Shown here: one piece after another, positions 12,501 through 22,058 of the stretch | Position numbering within the stretch: position 1 is the first letter of the stretch | Layout of the letters: each line of letters begins with the position of its first letter | DNA from: Brachionus koreanus | Lineage: Eukaryota; Rotifera; Eurotatoria; Ploima; Brachionidae | DNA length: 64,000 nt | Assembly: GCA_016987375.1 (NCBI GenBank) | Contig: PJRA01000160.1 | Coordinates: 1,844,858-1,908,857 of the forward strand | Reading direction: 5' to 3' | Program-made: the position numbers and the translations under genes | The notes under the pieces: generated by a model | Seen by the model: only the letters and a program-made list of their open reading frames with translations | Told to the model about the DNA's origin: nothing | Database searches by the model: none

Positions 12501-14333
12501 AAACTTTATGAAACATTAATTCATAGTTTTTGTTTTTAAGAAAAGCTTTTTAGAAATTGCAATTGAAGTTCATTTTTACAAAAAGAATATAAGATTTAAA
12601 CAAATAAGCAACAGAAATGATAGAACAAACAACTCAAAAAGAATTTAAGAATAAACTAGACGGTTATTTTTTGCTTTAAAACTATTGTCTATATTTTATA
12701 GCCTTATTATAATTACAGTAATCATTTATATTTTTAAAAATAGACTGATTGACTTCAAATTGACACCGTAATCAATTGAAAATAGAATTTTCTAAAAGAT
12801 TTTTTAAAATTGATACCTAAGTTATCAAAATTTAAAATCAGCTTATTATAAATAATCAGTTAAAAAGCAAACAAAGAGTATCAAATACCTTTTTTATGTT
12901 TTACATTATTAAATATAACCATAGAAATAATTTTTTTTTAACAAAAAAAAAATATTTTTAATTTTAAAAATAATTGAATTACAGTTACATTTCCTTTTTC
13001 AATATTGTAGCCTCATTAACAGAAACACAACTTGGACACATGCACCATTTCGCACATGTTAAGTCATTCTTAAATTATTCCTCATGCCTCAAAAACATAT
13101 TTTAAATCTTCTTTGATTTGCACCTAAATCAAGGCTTAAGTTTTAAAGCAGCATGTTTTAATGTTTAAAATTTTTCGTAAAAATAAAAAAAAAAATTTCA
13201 TTTTCTAATCTTTCTAATTGTAAATTAGATTAAATTTTTAACACTGGATCAAATATATTATTAGAAAATTGATCTTTATTTTTCAAAAAATTCACATTAA
13301 TTCTGCATTAAAATTAAAAACTTGATTTTAATGGATGTTGGATGGCGAAATACAAAGAAGCGACTGCTACAGCTTTTTAGAGCTATGCTTAGATAATCTC
13401 TAAGCTGCAGTTAAATCTACTACTATTTGTACTACTAATGCAGACCAAAGATTTAAAACAATTACTTTGAAGCATACATATCTTGTTATTTAACTTAAGA
13501 AAAAAATTCGAAAATAAATTATTCTTTAGTTTTGGAATAACATATATGAGAACAATCAAGCAATTATTTTATTAAAATAGAAAAATGTCTTACTAAAACA
13601 ATACGATTCAGGTGAATTTTCAAACATATACTCAAGTTTTGAGTAAAAATTCTCTGCTATATTATATTGAAAATTTGTTTCTCTTTATAAACAAAAAAAA
13701 TATATCAAATAATTGAAAATATAAAAAATAATTTAACTGATGCTGTTAAATTTCATAATTTATTTTATTTTTTTCAAATAAAATTCTTAAATAATTTCTT
13801 ACTCTTGAGTGAAAATTTTGTATCGGATTTTTCCTGGTAAAACACCACTTGTATAGCTGTCAGGAAAACTCACCAATGCGAAAAGCTTTGATATTGTTTC
13901 TGAATTTAAACTAGTAGCCTCACTTGTTGATGATCCAACAACTCAAATTTTGAAAATTTTTAGATATTTAATTTAAATAAAAAATTTTAGTACTTGTTGC
14001 ATTGAAAATTGGTTTTTGAGTTTTGATTAGATTATACGCATTTGTAACTATTCCCTCAATAAAGGCGTTATTGGGATAGTACATTATAAAAGTTCGATTA
14101 GTAGTGGCATTTATTAAGCTCAATACATTAAAATTTGGATTGTTGGTGGCATTTTGTTCGTCTATTTTGGTAGAATCGACGAAAAATCTTAATATTAGCA
14201 GGATAAGTACAAAGATCAATGACACGCAAATTTCTGTAATTGTGCCAGCTATGTTACGCTTAAACAAAACCCAATTTTTCCAAAATAGAATTAAAAATTG
14301 GCGAAAAAACCCAACTACTTTTCTTTCTTTCAT
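503..14333 (-). CDS. ABCA-family full-length ABC transporter (ABCA3-like)
   Basis: Predicted lipid transporter of the ABCA subfamily (membrane phospholipid or sterol translocation driven by ATP). In-phase exons: 14333-13994, 13941-13803, 12071-11962, 11905-11750, 11691-11427, 11374-11037, 10981-10847, 8922-8835, 8779-8735, 8689-8589, 8535-8482, 8433-8244, 7906-7823, 7774-7432, 7387-7293, 4935-3655, 1977-1790, 1743-1560, 1511-1225, 1178-994, 944-503. They give about 1,684 aa, near the ABCA3 length. Order: N-terminal TM, large extracellular loop, TMD1, NBD1 (Walker [10 protein letters not shown], signature LSGGMKRR, Walker [13 protein letters not shown]), linker, TMD2 ([20 protein letters not shown] is typical ABCA), NBD2 (Walker [10 protein letters not shown], signature [18 protein letters not shown], then [12 protein letters not shown]). 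Exon 2 ends in phase 2 and the next recognised exon needs phase 1, so at least one loop exon between 12.1 and 13.8 kb is unresolved. The large introns are full of transposon remnants. Confidence 0.9.
1978..3654 (-). other. Large intron between TMD2 and NBD2 exons of the ABCA gene
   Basis: Donor GTAAGT at 3654-3649 and acceptor ending at 1978 join GCTC to AAGAACTATC in frame. The intron has no convincing exon. It carries an imperfect inverted repeat at about 2836-3125, listed separately. Confidence 0.75.
2836..3125. repeat. Imperfect inverted-repeat element in an ABCA intron
   Basis: A left arm around 2836-2932 and a right arm around 3038-3125 are reverse complements over roughly 85-95 bases. 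Shared blocks include CAAATACAAACAAAACAAA, TATTTTGA and CTAAAATAAAATATTTT. The spacer is about 105 bases. No transposase is visible, so this looks like a small non-autonomous foldback or MITE. Confidence 0.6.
5160..5345 (+). pseudogene. Truncated Tc1-like transposase (N-terminal HTH)
   Basis: The translation [20 protein letters not shown], followed by [14 protein letters not shown] and [11 protein letters not shown], matches the N-terminal helix-turn-helix and the GRP/GRS-type linker of Tc1/mariner transposases. The reading frame leaves the family after the linker, where non-LTR retrotransposon sequence begins. No catalytic DDE/D region remains. It is a dead fragment, either cut by a later insertion or joined by deletion. 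Confidence 0.65.
5345..5965 (+). pseudogene. Degenerate non-LTR retrotransposon reverse transcriptase, fragment A
   Basis: The block [20 protein letters not shown], then NADDKKLL, matches RT motifs B and C of jockey/CR1-type elements. Downstream, the region encoding [11 protein letters not shown] and [19 protein letters not shown] matches the C-terminal part of such polymerases. Stops and frame changes are frequent. A (CTATTA)n tract at about 6016-6040 resembles the simple-repeat 3' tail of these elements. Confidence 0.65.
6111..6669. mobile_element. Foldback/MITE element with about 250-bp inverted arms
   Basis: Starts CCGTAAACCATTGCGATATC and ends with the reverse complement GATATCGCAACGGTTTACGG. 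The left arm (about 6111-6370) and right arm (about 6415-6669) are near-complete reverse complements, including blocks such as GATTTTAACATGGGA and GACCCAGCATTATTTT. The element is flanked on both sides by TA (6109-6110 and 6670-6671), which fits a Tc1/mariner-type target duplication. Its base composition is more GC-rich than the surroundings. No open reading frame of significance. Confidence 0.8.
7954..8217. mobile_element. MITE with GTGAATTTTGGAACAAAAA-type ends, in an ABCA intron
   Basis: The left end, GTGTGAATTTTAGAACAAAAA, and the right end, reverse complement GTGTAAATTTTGGAACAAAAA, match each other and match the ends of the element at 58774-58991. The arms extend inward imperfectly and meet at an AT-rich palindrome near 8100. 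It lies in the intron 7907-8243 of NBD1, so it interrupts no coding sequence. Confidence 0.6.
8941..9925 (+). pseudogene. Degenerate non-LTR retrotransposon reverse transcriptase, fragment B
   Basis: The 3' part of a CR1/jockey-like pol. Visible blocks: [20 protein letters not shown] (RT motif B and following), KYADDTKII (catalytic YADD intact), [35 protein letters not shown]-like text, and [20 protein letters not shown]. Several stops and frame changes make it non-functional. It lies in the ABCA intron between the exons at 10981-10847 and 8922-8835, on the opposite strand to the gene. Confidence 0.75.
12275..12480 (+). pseudogene. Short non-LTR reverse-transcriptase remnant, fragment C
   Basis: Broken frames read [18 protein letters not shown] and [17 protein letters not shown]. 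These resemble the segment after the RT domain of CR1/jockey-type elements (HLEYA..VW.P.L..DI..LE..QRRATK.I). It is strongly decayed and lies in the ABCA extracellular-loop intron. Confidence 0.45.
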
Positions 14334-16069
14334 GTTTTTAAGTTTTCTCTAAAATAAATTGAATTCTATATATATAAAATTTTAGTTATATAAAAAAGTC
14401 TGTTATAAAAATGTGCTTCCTATGAGTAAATTAAGTTTCTAATTCCTAATGTTATTAAGGGACATTAAATTAAATAATTCAAATTGTGAATTTTAAACAC
14501 TAAAATTTTTTTTTAAAGTATTTGCTGAATAATGTGAATTATTGATTTTTTACATTTAAAAAAAAAAACAGGAATTTTAATTTGTTGCATTCACAACCAT
14601 ATTTTAGCTTTATGCTTGGCAATAAGTTTTTTTTTATTTAATTTGATTTTAATTTATTAGAACTTTACTTAGAACAAAAATATAAATAGATTAAATTTAC
14701 CTCGAAATAAACTGCCAAATTTTGGATAATTATTTTGATTATTAAAAATTTGAGAAATAACCCAATAAGACTGCCGGTTTCAATCTAGTAGAATTACACT
14801 CTTGATTAGACAAAAATATACCTAATTTTATTGTAATTATTACATCAAAATTAGAAAAAATTTTGGAAATTAATTTTTTTTCCGTTCTTTATGAAAAAAG
14901 CAGATAATTTATCCAAATTATTTTATTGAAAAATTTTGATTAAATTCCAATTATTTTTTTTCGACGATGAAATGCTAATATTAAGAATTAAAAGTGAAAT
15001 CATTCTGAGCATGGTGCTATCTTAACTAATAAACGTTGAAATTAAAATCAATTGTTATAAATAAAAGAGTCGGTTGTATAAAAATTAACATGAAAATAAT
15101 TAAAACAACTGTTAAGTAATTAGATGACAAATGTCTCCTGCATATTTTTTTTACCTGAAAAATTTTATTTTAAAATTGGAAAACATTTTCTCATATTATT
15201 GTTTTTTAAATAATTATTTAAGCAAAAAGGAATTTTTTAGTACTTATTATCCTCTTTGTTTTGGTAAGTATTTAATTAACTATAAAAAAAAACTCACTTT
15301 GAATAAATAGCAAAAGCAAAGAATTGAATTTTTATTGTTAAGCTCTTTGATAACTAATTTTTAAATGTTAAATAGTGGAGAAATAAAAAAATTTAGTTTA
15401 ATTGTGTCAAAAAAAATTCCAATGGTAAAATTTTGATAAAAATGCTAATTATTAAATAATCTTTTAAATTATTTTAAGAATTAATATTCATTAGAATAAA
15501 ATTTATTAATTATTTAAATAATTTGAATTTTCTTAAAAACAGGCTTTTGTATTTATCCAAATAATTGATATATATATATATTATATATCTAAATTCGGTT
15601 TTTGAAAATATTAAGCTGAAAAAAATTTGATTATAATTTTTTTTCTAATTTATCAAAATGATTCAGAAAAAAATAAAAAATATATATTTCAATGCAATAA
15701 TTTTCATCATGAATAAGAGAAAACCTTTCAAAAAATTTTAATAAAAACAAAAAGCAATCATTAAATCTAAAATATGAAGTAGCTATTAAAAGTTAAAAAT
15801 CAAAAAAATCTAAAATTGATCATTTATTTGTTAATCGAGGATCAAACCATTGTGATGCAATCTTTTTCCTTCTATCTAAAATTCTTAAATTAAAAATTTT
15901 TAAAAATCTTAAGTTAATCATTCTATTATTTTTTTAAATAGGCAAAATTTAGCAAACAAAATTTTTATTTTGTTTGAATTTATTTTCTATAATAAAATAT
16001 TATAATAAATATGTTTTTGAATTTGAAGAAAAATACTAAGTAATCATTCAAGCTCTTTTTAAAAATAAG
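14334..16069. other. Shared upstream region of the ABCA (-) and PWWP (+) genes
   Basis: About 1.7 kb without coding signal between two divergent start codons. It holds a short TA-repeat tract at about 15567-15589. A T-rich AG lies 16 bases upstream of the ABCA start (14350-14349), and another AG abuts the PWWP gene start (16068-16069). No recognisable core promoter motif. Confidence 0.4.
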
Positions 16070-18144
16070 ATGGCTAAAGCTAAAACATCAAAGTCAAACA
16101 AGTTATATCAAGTTGGAGATCGTGTCTTTGCCAAATTAAAAGGTTACCCATGGTGGCCTGCAAGAGTATTGATTTTTTTATTTAAAAAACAAAAGAAGCT
16201 TATATATTTAATTAAGATTGAATCAGTTGAAAATCAATCTAAACCATTGAAATACAAAATATTGTTTTATGCCACCTATGAAATGTGAGCTTTAATATTC
16301 TGTAAATCAATAGATTGAAAGATTAACATTTTTTAGTAATTTAATAAAACCGGACTGCTTGGTTCCATTTAATAAAGAAAGCATAGAAAAATATGGCGAA
16401 AAAAGAAAGTACAAATATTTTAATGAAGCTATGGATGAGATTCAAAATGATCCAGAATTGAAAAATTTTTCACAACAAAACGAGTCCGAAAATAGCCCGA
16501 TTAGTGAAAGTAGTGATGATCGAAGTTCCAATTTATCTCGAAAAAGTTCAGAAAATAATGATTCTAATGAATATGATGAGACTGAAAAAATTGATGTTGA
16601 AAAACACAGTACTGAAAGATCAACATCAGACTTGGAGTCTAAAACTGAATCTGAAAAAAGTTATCAATCAAGCAATCAAACTGAATCTAATCAAGTATAA
16701 CAAATTTTCGATGAAAATTTTTTTTCTAAATTTCTTAAAAAGAAATCGAAAAAAAATGTGACCAAAGCTAATAAAATAAAAAAGCAATCTAAAAATGAGT
16801 CAAAAGAGGATGGGTCTCAAACAAAAAAAATCAATGAAAAAATCGATGTTGGTGATTCTGAGGGTACTAAAAGTTCCAAATCAAATTCAGACCTTGAAAG
16901 TGAGTCTAATGTGTGTATTAAAGCCTTAAAGAGAAGTATCGAGGACGATTTCGATTACAAGCCTATTTCAGCTAAAACTAGAAAAATTACTTCAGATGAT
17001 GAAGAAGATGATAAACTGGAGGAAGTAAATAAGAAAGAGATTAAAGTATCAGATGAATTTCAAAATGAAAATAAAAAATCGAAACAAATAAGTAAAAAAA
17101 ATAATCAAAGTAGAAACAAAAATTCACAAATTTTGAAAGAGAAAAAAATGCGAATTGATAAGTCGGATAAAAATCATGAAGAATATAAAATCTCGAAAGA
17201 AGAGACAAAATTCGAATCAGAACAAGCTAAATTGGAAAAATCTCTAAGTTTGAACAAGTAAATTTTAGATTTTATCTATTTTTTAAATTAAAATCAACAT
17301 TTATAGCATTTAAATCAGAATGTCTGATGATGAAAAAGAAGCTCGAAAGCAAGAATTGAAAGAGAAAAAAATTTTAGAAAAAAAATTATCTAAGCTTAAA
17401 AGTATTTTTTTTTATTAACTCATTTTTTTTAAAAATGATTCAATTTTTTAGACATAAAAATTCAAATTGCTTTGCAAAGAATGAGCGTGGAAATTGAAAA
17501 AAGTTTGAGAGAAGAAAACTTGGTAATTTTATTTAATTTTTATTTTAAAAAATGATTTAATTCTTATGTAAATAAGGATACTGAACGTTGTTGCCTTTTG
17601 ATGCAAGACTTCATAAAGTTACCATTTAGTCAAAAAAATTTATTCAAGGCATCCGAAATCGTCGAAACTATTCATGAAGTAAAAATATTATTGTTTCATT
17701 ATTTTTAAGAATTATAAATTCATAAAATTTAAGTGCAAAAACTTCAAAAAATCTGAAAAAATTAAGCAAAAGGCTCATGAATGCTGTTCTAAATTTTTAG
17801 CAATGTTTTCTTTTAGTTCTGAAGATACATTTTGTACATTTTTTGAAAAAGAGCGAGTCAAATATTTAGCTGATAATGAAGATGAAGTTAAAAAAGAAAA
17901 GATTATATCTCAAAAATTAGTAAACAGTAGAACAAATTTAATGAAGCATCACATCCCTTCTAAAGCAAACACAGAGCTTAAGAATAATTCTATTATTAAT
18001 GAGTCAGTCAAAATAGATAAGTCATGTATGAGCTCAAAAGAAAGTGATCAAATTTTAAATGAATCACCTCTAGCACACAACAAACAAAATGATTTCAATC
18101 GTAACTCTCGAAATGAAGATATAGCTGATAAAAAAATGGCTTAA
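16070..18144 (+). CDS. PWWP + integrase-binding-domain chromatin protein (LEDGF/HDGFL2-like)
   Basis: Nuclear chromatin reader. The PWWP domain of this family binds methylated H3K36 nucleosomes, and the IBD recruits IBD-motif partner proteins. Exons: 16070-16165, 16217-16284, 16337-16694, 16743-17257, 17319-17401, 17452-17522, 17577-17678, 17734-18144. All phases agree and the product is 567 aa. PWWP is at about residues 12-95 (VGDRVFAKLKGYPWWPAR, then KILFYATYEINLIKPDCLVPF). A long Ser/Glu/Lys-rich, highly charged linker follows, with a basic NLS-like stretch. The IBD is at about 374-460 (IKIQIALQRMSVEIEKSL, then EENLDTERCCLLMQDFIKLP, then KKSEKIKQKAHECCSKF). Its helical pattern matches the PSIP1/HDGFL2 domain. 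A charged tail ends the protein. A poly(A) signal AATAAA lies at 18160-18165. The domain order and length fit PSIP1/HDGFL2, but I cannot say which vertebrate paralogue is closer. Confidence 0.88.
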
Positions 18145-18689
18145 CATGCTTAATTACGTAATAAAACAAATAACAGCTTTTAAAAAGAAAATGGATACCG
18201 ATAAATAAATTCTATTATTGGCAATTGTATTGTTTTCATATTTTTTAAAATATTTAAAACATAATTTTATTGTGTCGTTATGTAAAAAATCATTATCTAA
18301 TAAACTGTCAACGAAAATAAGCATAAATTGTTGATTGTTGAATTCTTATTTAATTTAATTATTTCAGACAAACTAATTTCTCTTAGGCATTTCAAATTTT
18401 AGATCAATTTTCTCTACGTTCTATTTAAAAATGCCGGTTAAATTTTTGTCTTTTAATTAGCCTTTTAAATAGGAATATAAATTTTAAAAAATAAATTAAA
18501 AAAATCCTGAAAATCTTAAATATAATAAAATTTTAATTATAATTAATTATTTTGCGTTTTTTAAAAGGCTGAATATTATTGATTTTAACATTTTGGTTAT
18601 TCTAAATCCCAAAGGGATATTAAATGTTAGAAAAAAAAACGAATGCTATTCAGAATGATATGTTACTATTACAATACTTTTATATATTT
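18145..18689. other. Non-coding, 3' flank of the PWWP gene
   Basis: Contains the AATAAA at 18160-18165 and a dispersed repeat segment at 18571-18672 that recurs at 54641-54755. No coding signal. Confidence 0.5.
18571..18672 (+). repeat. Dispersed repeat (also at 54641-54755)
   Basis: Shares with 54641-54755, in the same orientation, the blocks TATT(N)GATTTTAACAT, TTGNTTATT, ATATTAAATGT and TTCAGAATGATATGT, spaced alike over about 100 bases. It lies just outside the terminal repeat of the mariner-like element that starts at 18691. Confidence 0.5.
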
Positions 18690-18690
18690 T

Positions 18691-19620
18691 AACGGGTGTT
18701 CAAAATGAAATGGCCGTTTTTTTTAAATTAAAAAAAAACAATTTCCTCTAATCAAAAGACTATGAACATGCTAAAACACACTAAAAACAAATTTTTAGCA
18801 ACAAAAAAAATATGTCAAAATTTAGTGTTTTCTAATCATAACTTTTGAATGGATCTTTTTTTCAAAATAATTTAAAAAAACATCACAGAAAAATTACAAA
18901 AAAGCTATACAATTAATCAGAAAATAAGTCAGTTCAAAAGTTTAGAGATTTTTAAAATTTAATTGTTGAAATGTCCGCCTTAGGCCTTATAACAAGCCAA
19001 AACTCTATTTGGCATTGATTCAACCAATTTTTATTCGTATTCAGTAGGTATCTTTAGCCACTCTTCGTGTAGAACCTCTTTTANNNNNNNNNNNNNNNNN
19101 NNNNNNNNNNNNNNNNNNNCTTGTTGAAAAACTCAAGGGTCATTTGGATCAAATAGGAGTTTAACAGATGGTTAAAGATTTTTTTCCAAGGTGTTAATGT
19201 AGACAAATTAATTAATTTGTTCTGTATAAATGTTGCATATACAAGTGCCTTTGTAGGAAATACCGGCTGACCCTCCACCGTTTTGTAACCTTGGTATACA
19301 AAACTTCGGGTGAAACTTTTCATTTTTGGACTCGTCACTCGGACCAATCACTAACTGTCCAATTAAGTCTCTGTTTACACCACTTATATCTTTTTTGTCT
19401 ATCTTTTATGTTAAGAAACGGTTTTTTTACCGCTGTATGAGACTGTAAACCTTTTTTTTTGAGATATCTCATTATAGTATACTTACTTATCCTAACCCCT
19501 TGAGTCTTAGAATTAAAATCAGTGGCGAGTTTTTGATAACTAAATGTAGGATCTTTTCTGATCTCTCTAAACATCTAATTCTAAGATCTTTCTTCATACA
19601 GGATGGCAATTTCCTAACAA
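18691..19620 (-). pseudogene. Mariner/Tc1-like transposase, broken, with assembly gap
   Basis: The minus strand encodes the N-terminal/linker part (FREIRKDPTFSYQKLATDF, then RISKYTIMRYLKKKGLQSHT), WCKQRLNWTVSDWSE, and after a frameshift near 19335 DESKMKSFTR, matching the first catalytic Asp region (VIFSDES-type). After the gap the C-terminal text LHEEWLKIPTEYE and KLVESMPNRVLACYKA is typical of the family. 19084-19119 is a run of N. The end AACGGGTGTTCAAAATGAAA at 18691 probably marks its terminal repeat. No matching 5' end was found. Not functional. Confidence 0.7.
19084..19119. other. Assembly gap (36 N)
   Basis: A run of N inside the transposase remnant. The gap probably reflects repeat-driven assembly ambiguity. 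Confidence 0.95.
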
Positions 19621-19925
19621 GGACCAAATTGATGAAGTGTGTTGTGATGTTTTTTTGTGTATTATCTCAGCACTAAAAAGTTCGACATTGTATATGACTT
19701 GAACTTATGTCAAATCAAAAATAAATTAAATCATCCTATTAAAAAAAGTAAAGTGTTTGGGATGTATATTTATTGATATTTAAGAATTTTTTTCACTAAT
19801 GAAAATTGATGATTTTAATTCATAAAATCAAATATTTCTGATAGATATTATATGATAAAAAAGCTATTTGGATTCTAAACATTTATTTTACGATTAAAAT
19901 TAGTGAAAAATTTTAAAAAAATCAA

Positions 19926-22058
19926 TTAATTAAAGCTTAAGCTATTCTGGTCAAAGTTGACTTGACATTCAACTTCGTCTACATCTTCGAAAATATGCTC
20001 TATTTTCGAGTCCAAGCTGCTTTGCTTGCTAGGCCCTTTGCTATTTGATTTTTTACCGTTTGTGTTATTGATTTTTGCCTCTGAAATAGTCAAATTTTCT
20101 TCTTTAAAATCTATGTTTGGTACCAGAAAAATTTTTCCATTGCATCCCTTATTTTGAAGATTTGCTAGTGGTAGTTGGTCGAAGCTGATTCCTTTTTGAT
20201 ACGGTGTATGGTTCAATTTTGGTTTGCGTCTTGGAGTCAGTGGTAAATGTGAATTAGAGTAATCTCTATTGGTCAGCTCTTTTACAATTTCATTACTCAT
20301 ATCGATCTCCTGTAGAAACGCTAAAAAACTCGCATTAACCAATTTAGGTGTTTGCGGTACATTTGACAAAATCAAACTGGACTGAAATTTTTTCATTTCT
20401 TCTAGCTTTAATGCTTCTAGTTCAAATTTATCTAAAATTTCACTAGCAATATCTTGAATTATTTTCCAATCTCTCTTTATATCTTCTTCTGTAGTGTCTA
20501 TGGATGTAACAGTAAAACGAATTATGTATTTATTTTTTACTCGAGCTGGCACGACATGAATGCGTCCATCTTTATTCAATAGCTTTAATAGCTGCTCTGT
20601 AATATCATTTTCTCCCTTAAACAATAAAATAAATAAATTTGAAAATTATTTTTTTATTTCAATTTACTTTAAGTCTAAATACAACTAAGCCCATGAGTCT
20701 TTTTGCCACAATTTCAAACCTTTGATCAGATTTGACCAGACTTTCAAACAATTCAGCAAGTTGAACACCCTTGCGAATGTGGTTCTGAAGTCCCTCAATT
20801 CCAAATGATCGAATAACAAACCAAACTTTAAGGGCCCTAAATCTTCGGCTTAAGCCAACCTGCCAATGCATGTAGTCAATTGCTGCTCCAGAATACTTGT
20901 GTTTAAGATAAAGTGGATTGACAGTGAATGTTTTATGCAGCCAAATAGAACTTTCAACCCATAGACAAGTACAATCAAAGTGAACCATAAGCCATTTGGA
21001 AGGATTGAATACAAATGACGTGGCATTTTCCATTCCTTTTAAAAAACTCCTATACTCGGGACAAATAAACGCACTTCCCGCATAAGCAGCATCAATATGT
21101 AGCCACAAATCTTCAGATTTGCAAATGGGCCCGATTTCTTCAAGATTATCGAACGCACAAACTCCAGTAGTTCCAAGAGTAGCACATACAAAAAATGGTA
21201 TCAAACCATCCTTTTTATCCTGTTCTATTGCCTTTTTAAGAGTCTCTCCTCGAAGACTAAGGTCATCATCAGTTGGCAGTAATCTTATTCTGGTAATTGC
21301 TATTAAGGCGGACTTTTCAACTGATGAATGAGCTTGATTGGAGCAATAGGCAACCAGACGTCCATTTATGTCCGATCTTTCAATATATTTGTCAACATCA
21401 CTACATCCATATTTTTCAAATATTTTAGATCTAGCAGCCAAGAGAGCCAAATAAGTCGATTCACTGACACTTGTCTTTTGTTTTGTAGTTAAAATTAAAA
21501 AAAAATAAAATTAAAAAAAAATACTTGTAAAACTCCTCCTCCATAAGGTTCTTGGTTGGAATTTAGAAATTTTTCTGGCAAGCCTAACGACTTAACTAAC
21601 CAGTCCATTATTAATGATTCTAGCTCTGTTGCAGCAGGACTGGATGCCCATGTGAATCCCAAACAATTGATTGCATCGGAAATCATGTCTCCAATCAAAC
21701 TAGGAAATGAATTAAGAGCTGGAAAATAAGCATGCATGTGTGGACTTTGCCAATGTGTTATCTTAAAAATAAATAAGCTTAAAAACCTTAAATTAATGAT
21801 TAAGTACTCCTGGCATTATAACTCGCTCGACATCTTTGAATATGTCTTCCCATTTTTCTCCTTTTTGAGGAGCTTCGCTAGGCAACAATTCTCGAATATA
21901 TCCAGGAACAACATCAGGAAAAACTCTTCTTTTGCGAATATCTCTAAGATAATCGGCTATGTAATCAACAGTCTCTTTTCCTTGAAAAAAATTTTGACTT
22001 CTGCATTCTAATATTATTATTTTTAAATACCTTTGATTCTATACTCGTTATTGTCCAT
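19926..22058 (-). CDS. Hdc: PLP-dependent group II decarboxylase, histidine decarboxylase-like
   Basis: Probable cytosolic enzyme that decarboxylates an aromatic/imidazole amino acid, most likely L-histidine to histamine. Exons 22058-22031, 22007-21808, 21761-21525, 21474-20668, 20615-19926 splice in frame to 653 aa, close to animal HDC precursors. Visible landmarks: [68 protein letters not shown] (PLP-stacking His), [12 protein letters not shown] (Asp that binds the pyridine N), and [14 protein letters not shown] (Lys that forms the Schiff base). The pocket motif reads [11 protein letters not shown]. The Ser is the residue that in human HDC (Ser354) replaces the DOPA-decarboxylase Gly. A Ser-rich, poorly conserved C-terminal extension of about 170 residues is also an HDC/TDC trait. 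Tyrosine decarboxylase is the main alternative. Confidence 0.85.

Noticed and set aside
12960..13080. Cys-rich minus-strand text ([10 protein letters not shown]) resembling a transposase zinc-binding motif
   Set aside because: Too short and isolated to assign.
13590..13680. Candidate ABCA loop exon ([13 protein letters not shown]...)
   Set aside because: Its downstream phase would fit the 12071 exon, but it cannot follow exon 2 in frame and shows no ABCA resemblance, so I did not include it.
15567..15589. TA microsatellite as a promoter TATA box
   Set aside because: A simple repeat in AT-rich DNA, 500 bases from the nearest start codon. There is no evidence of function.
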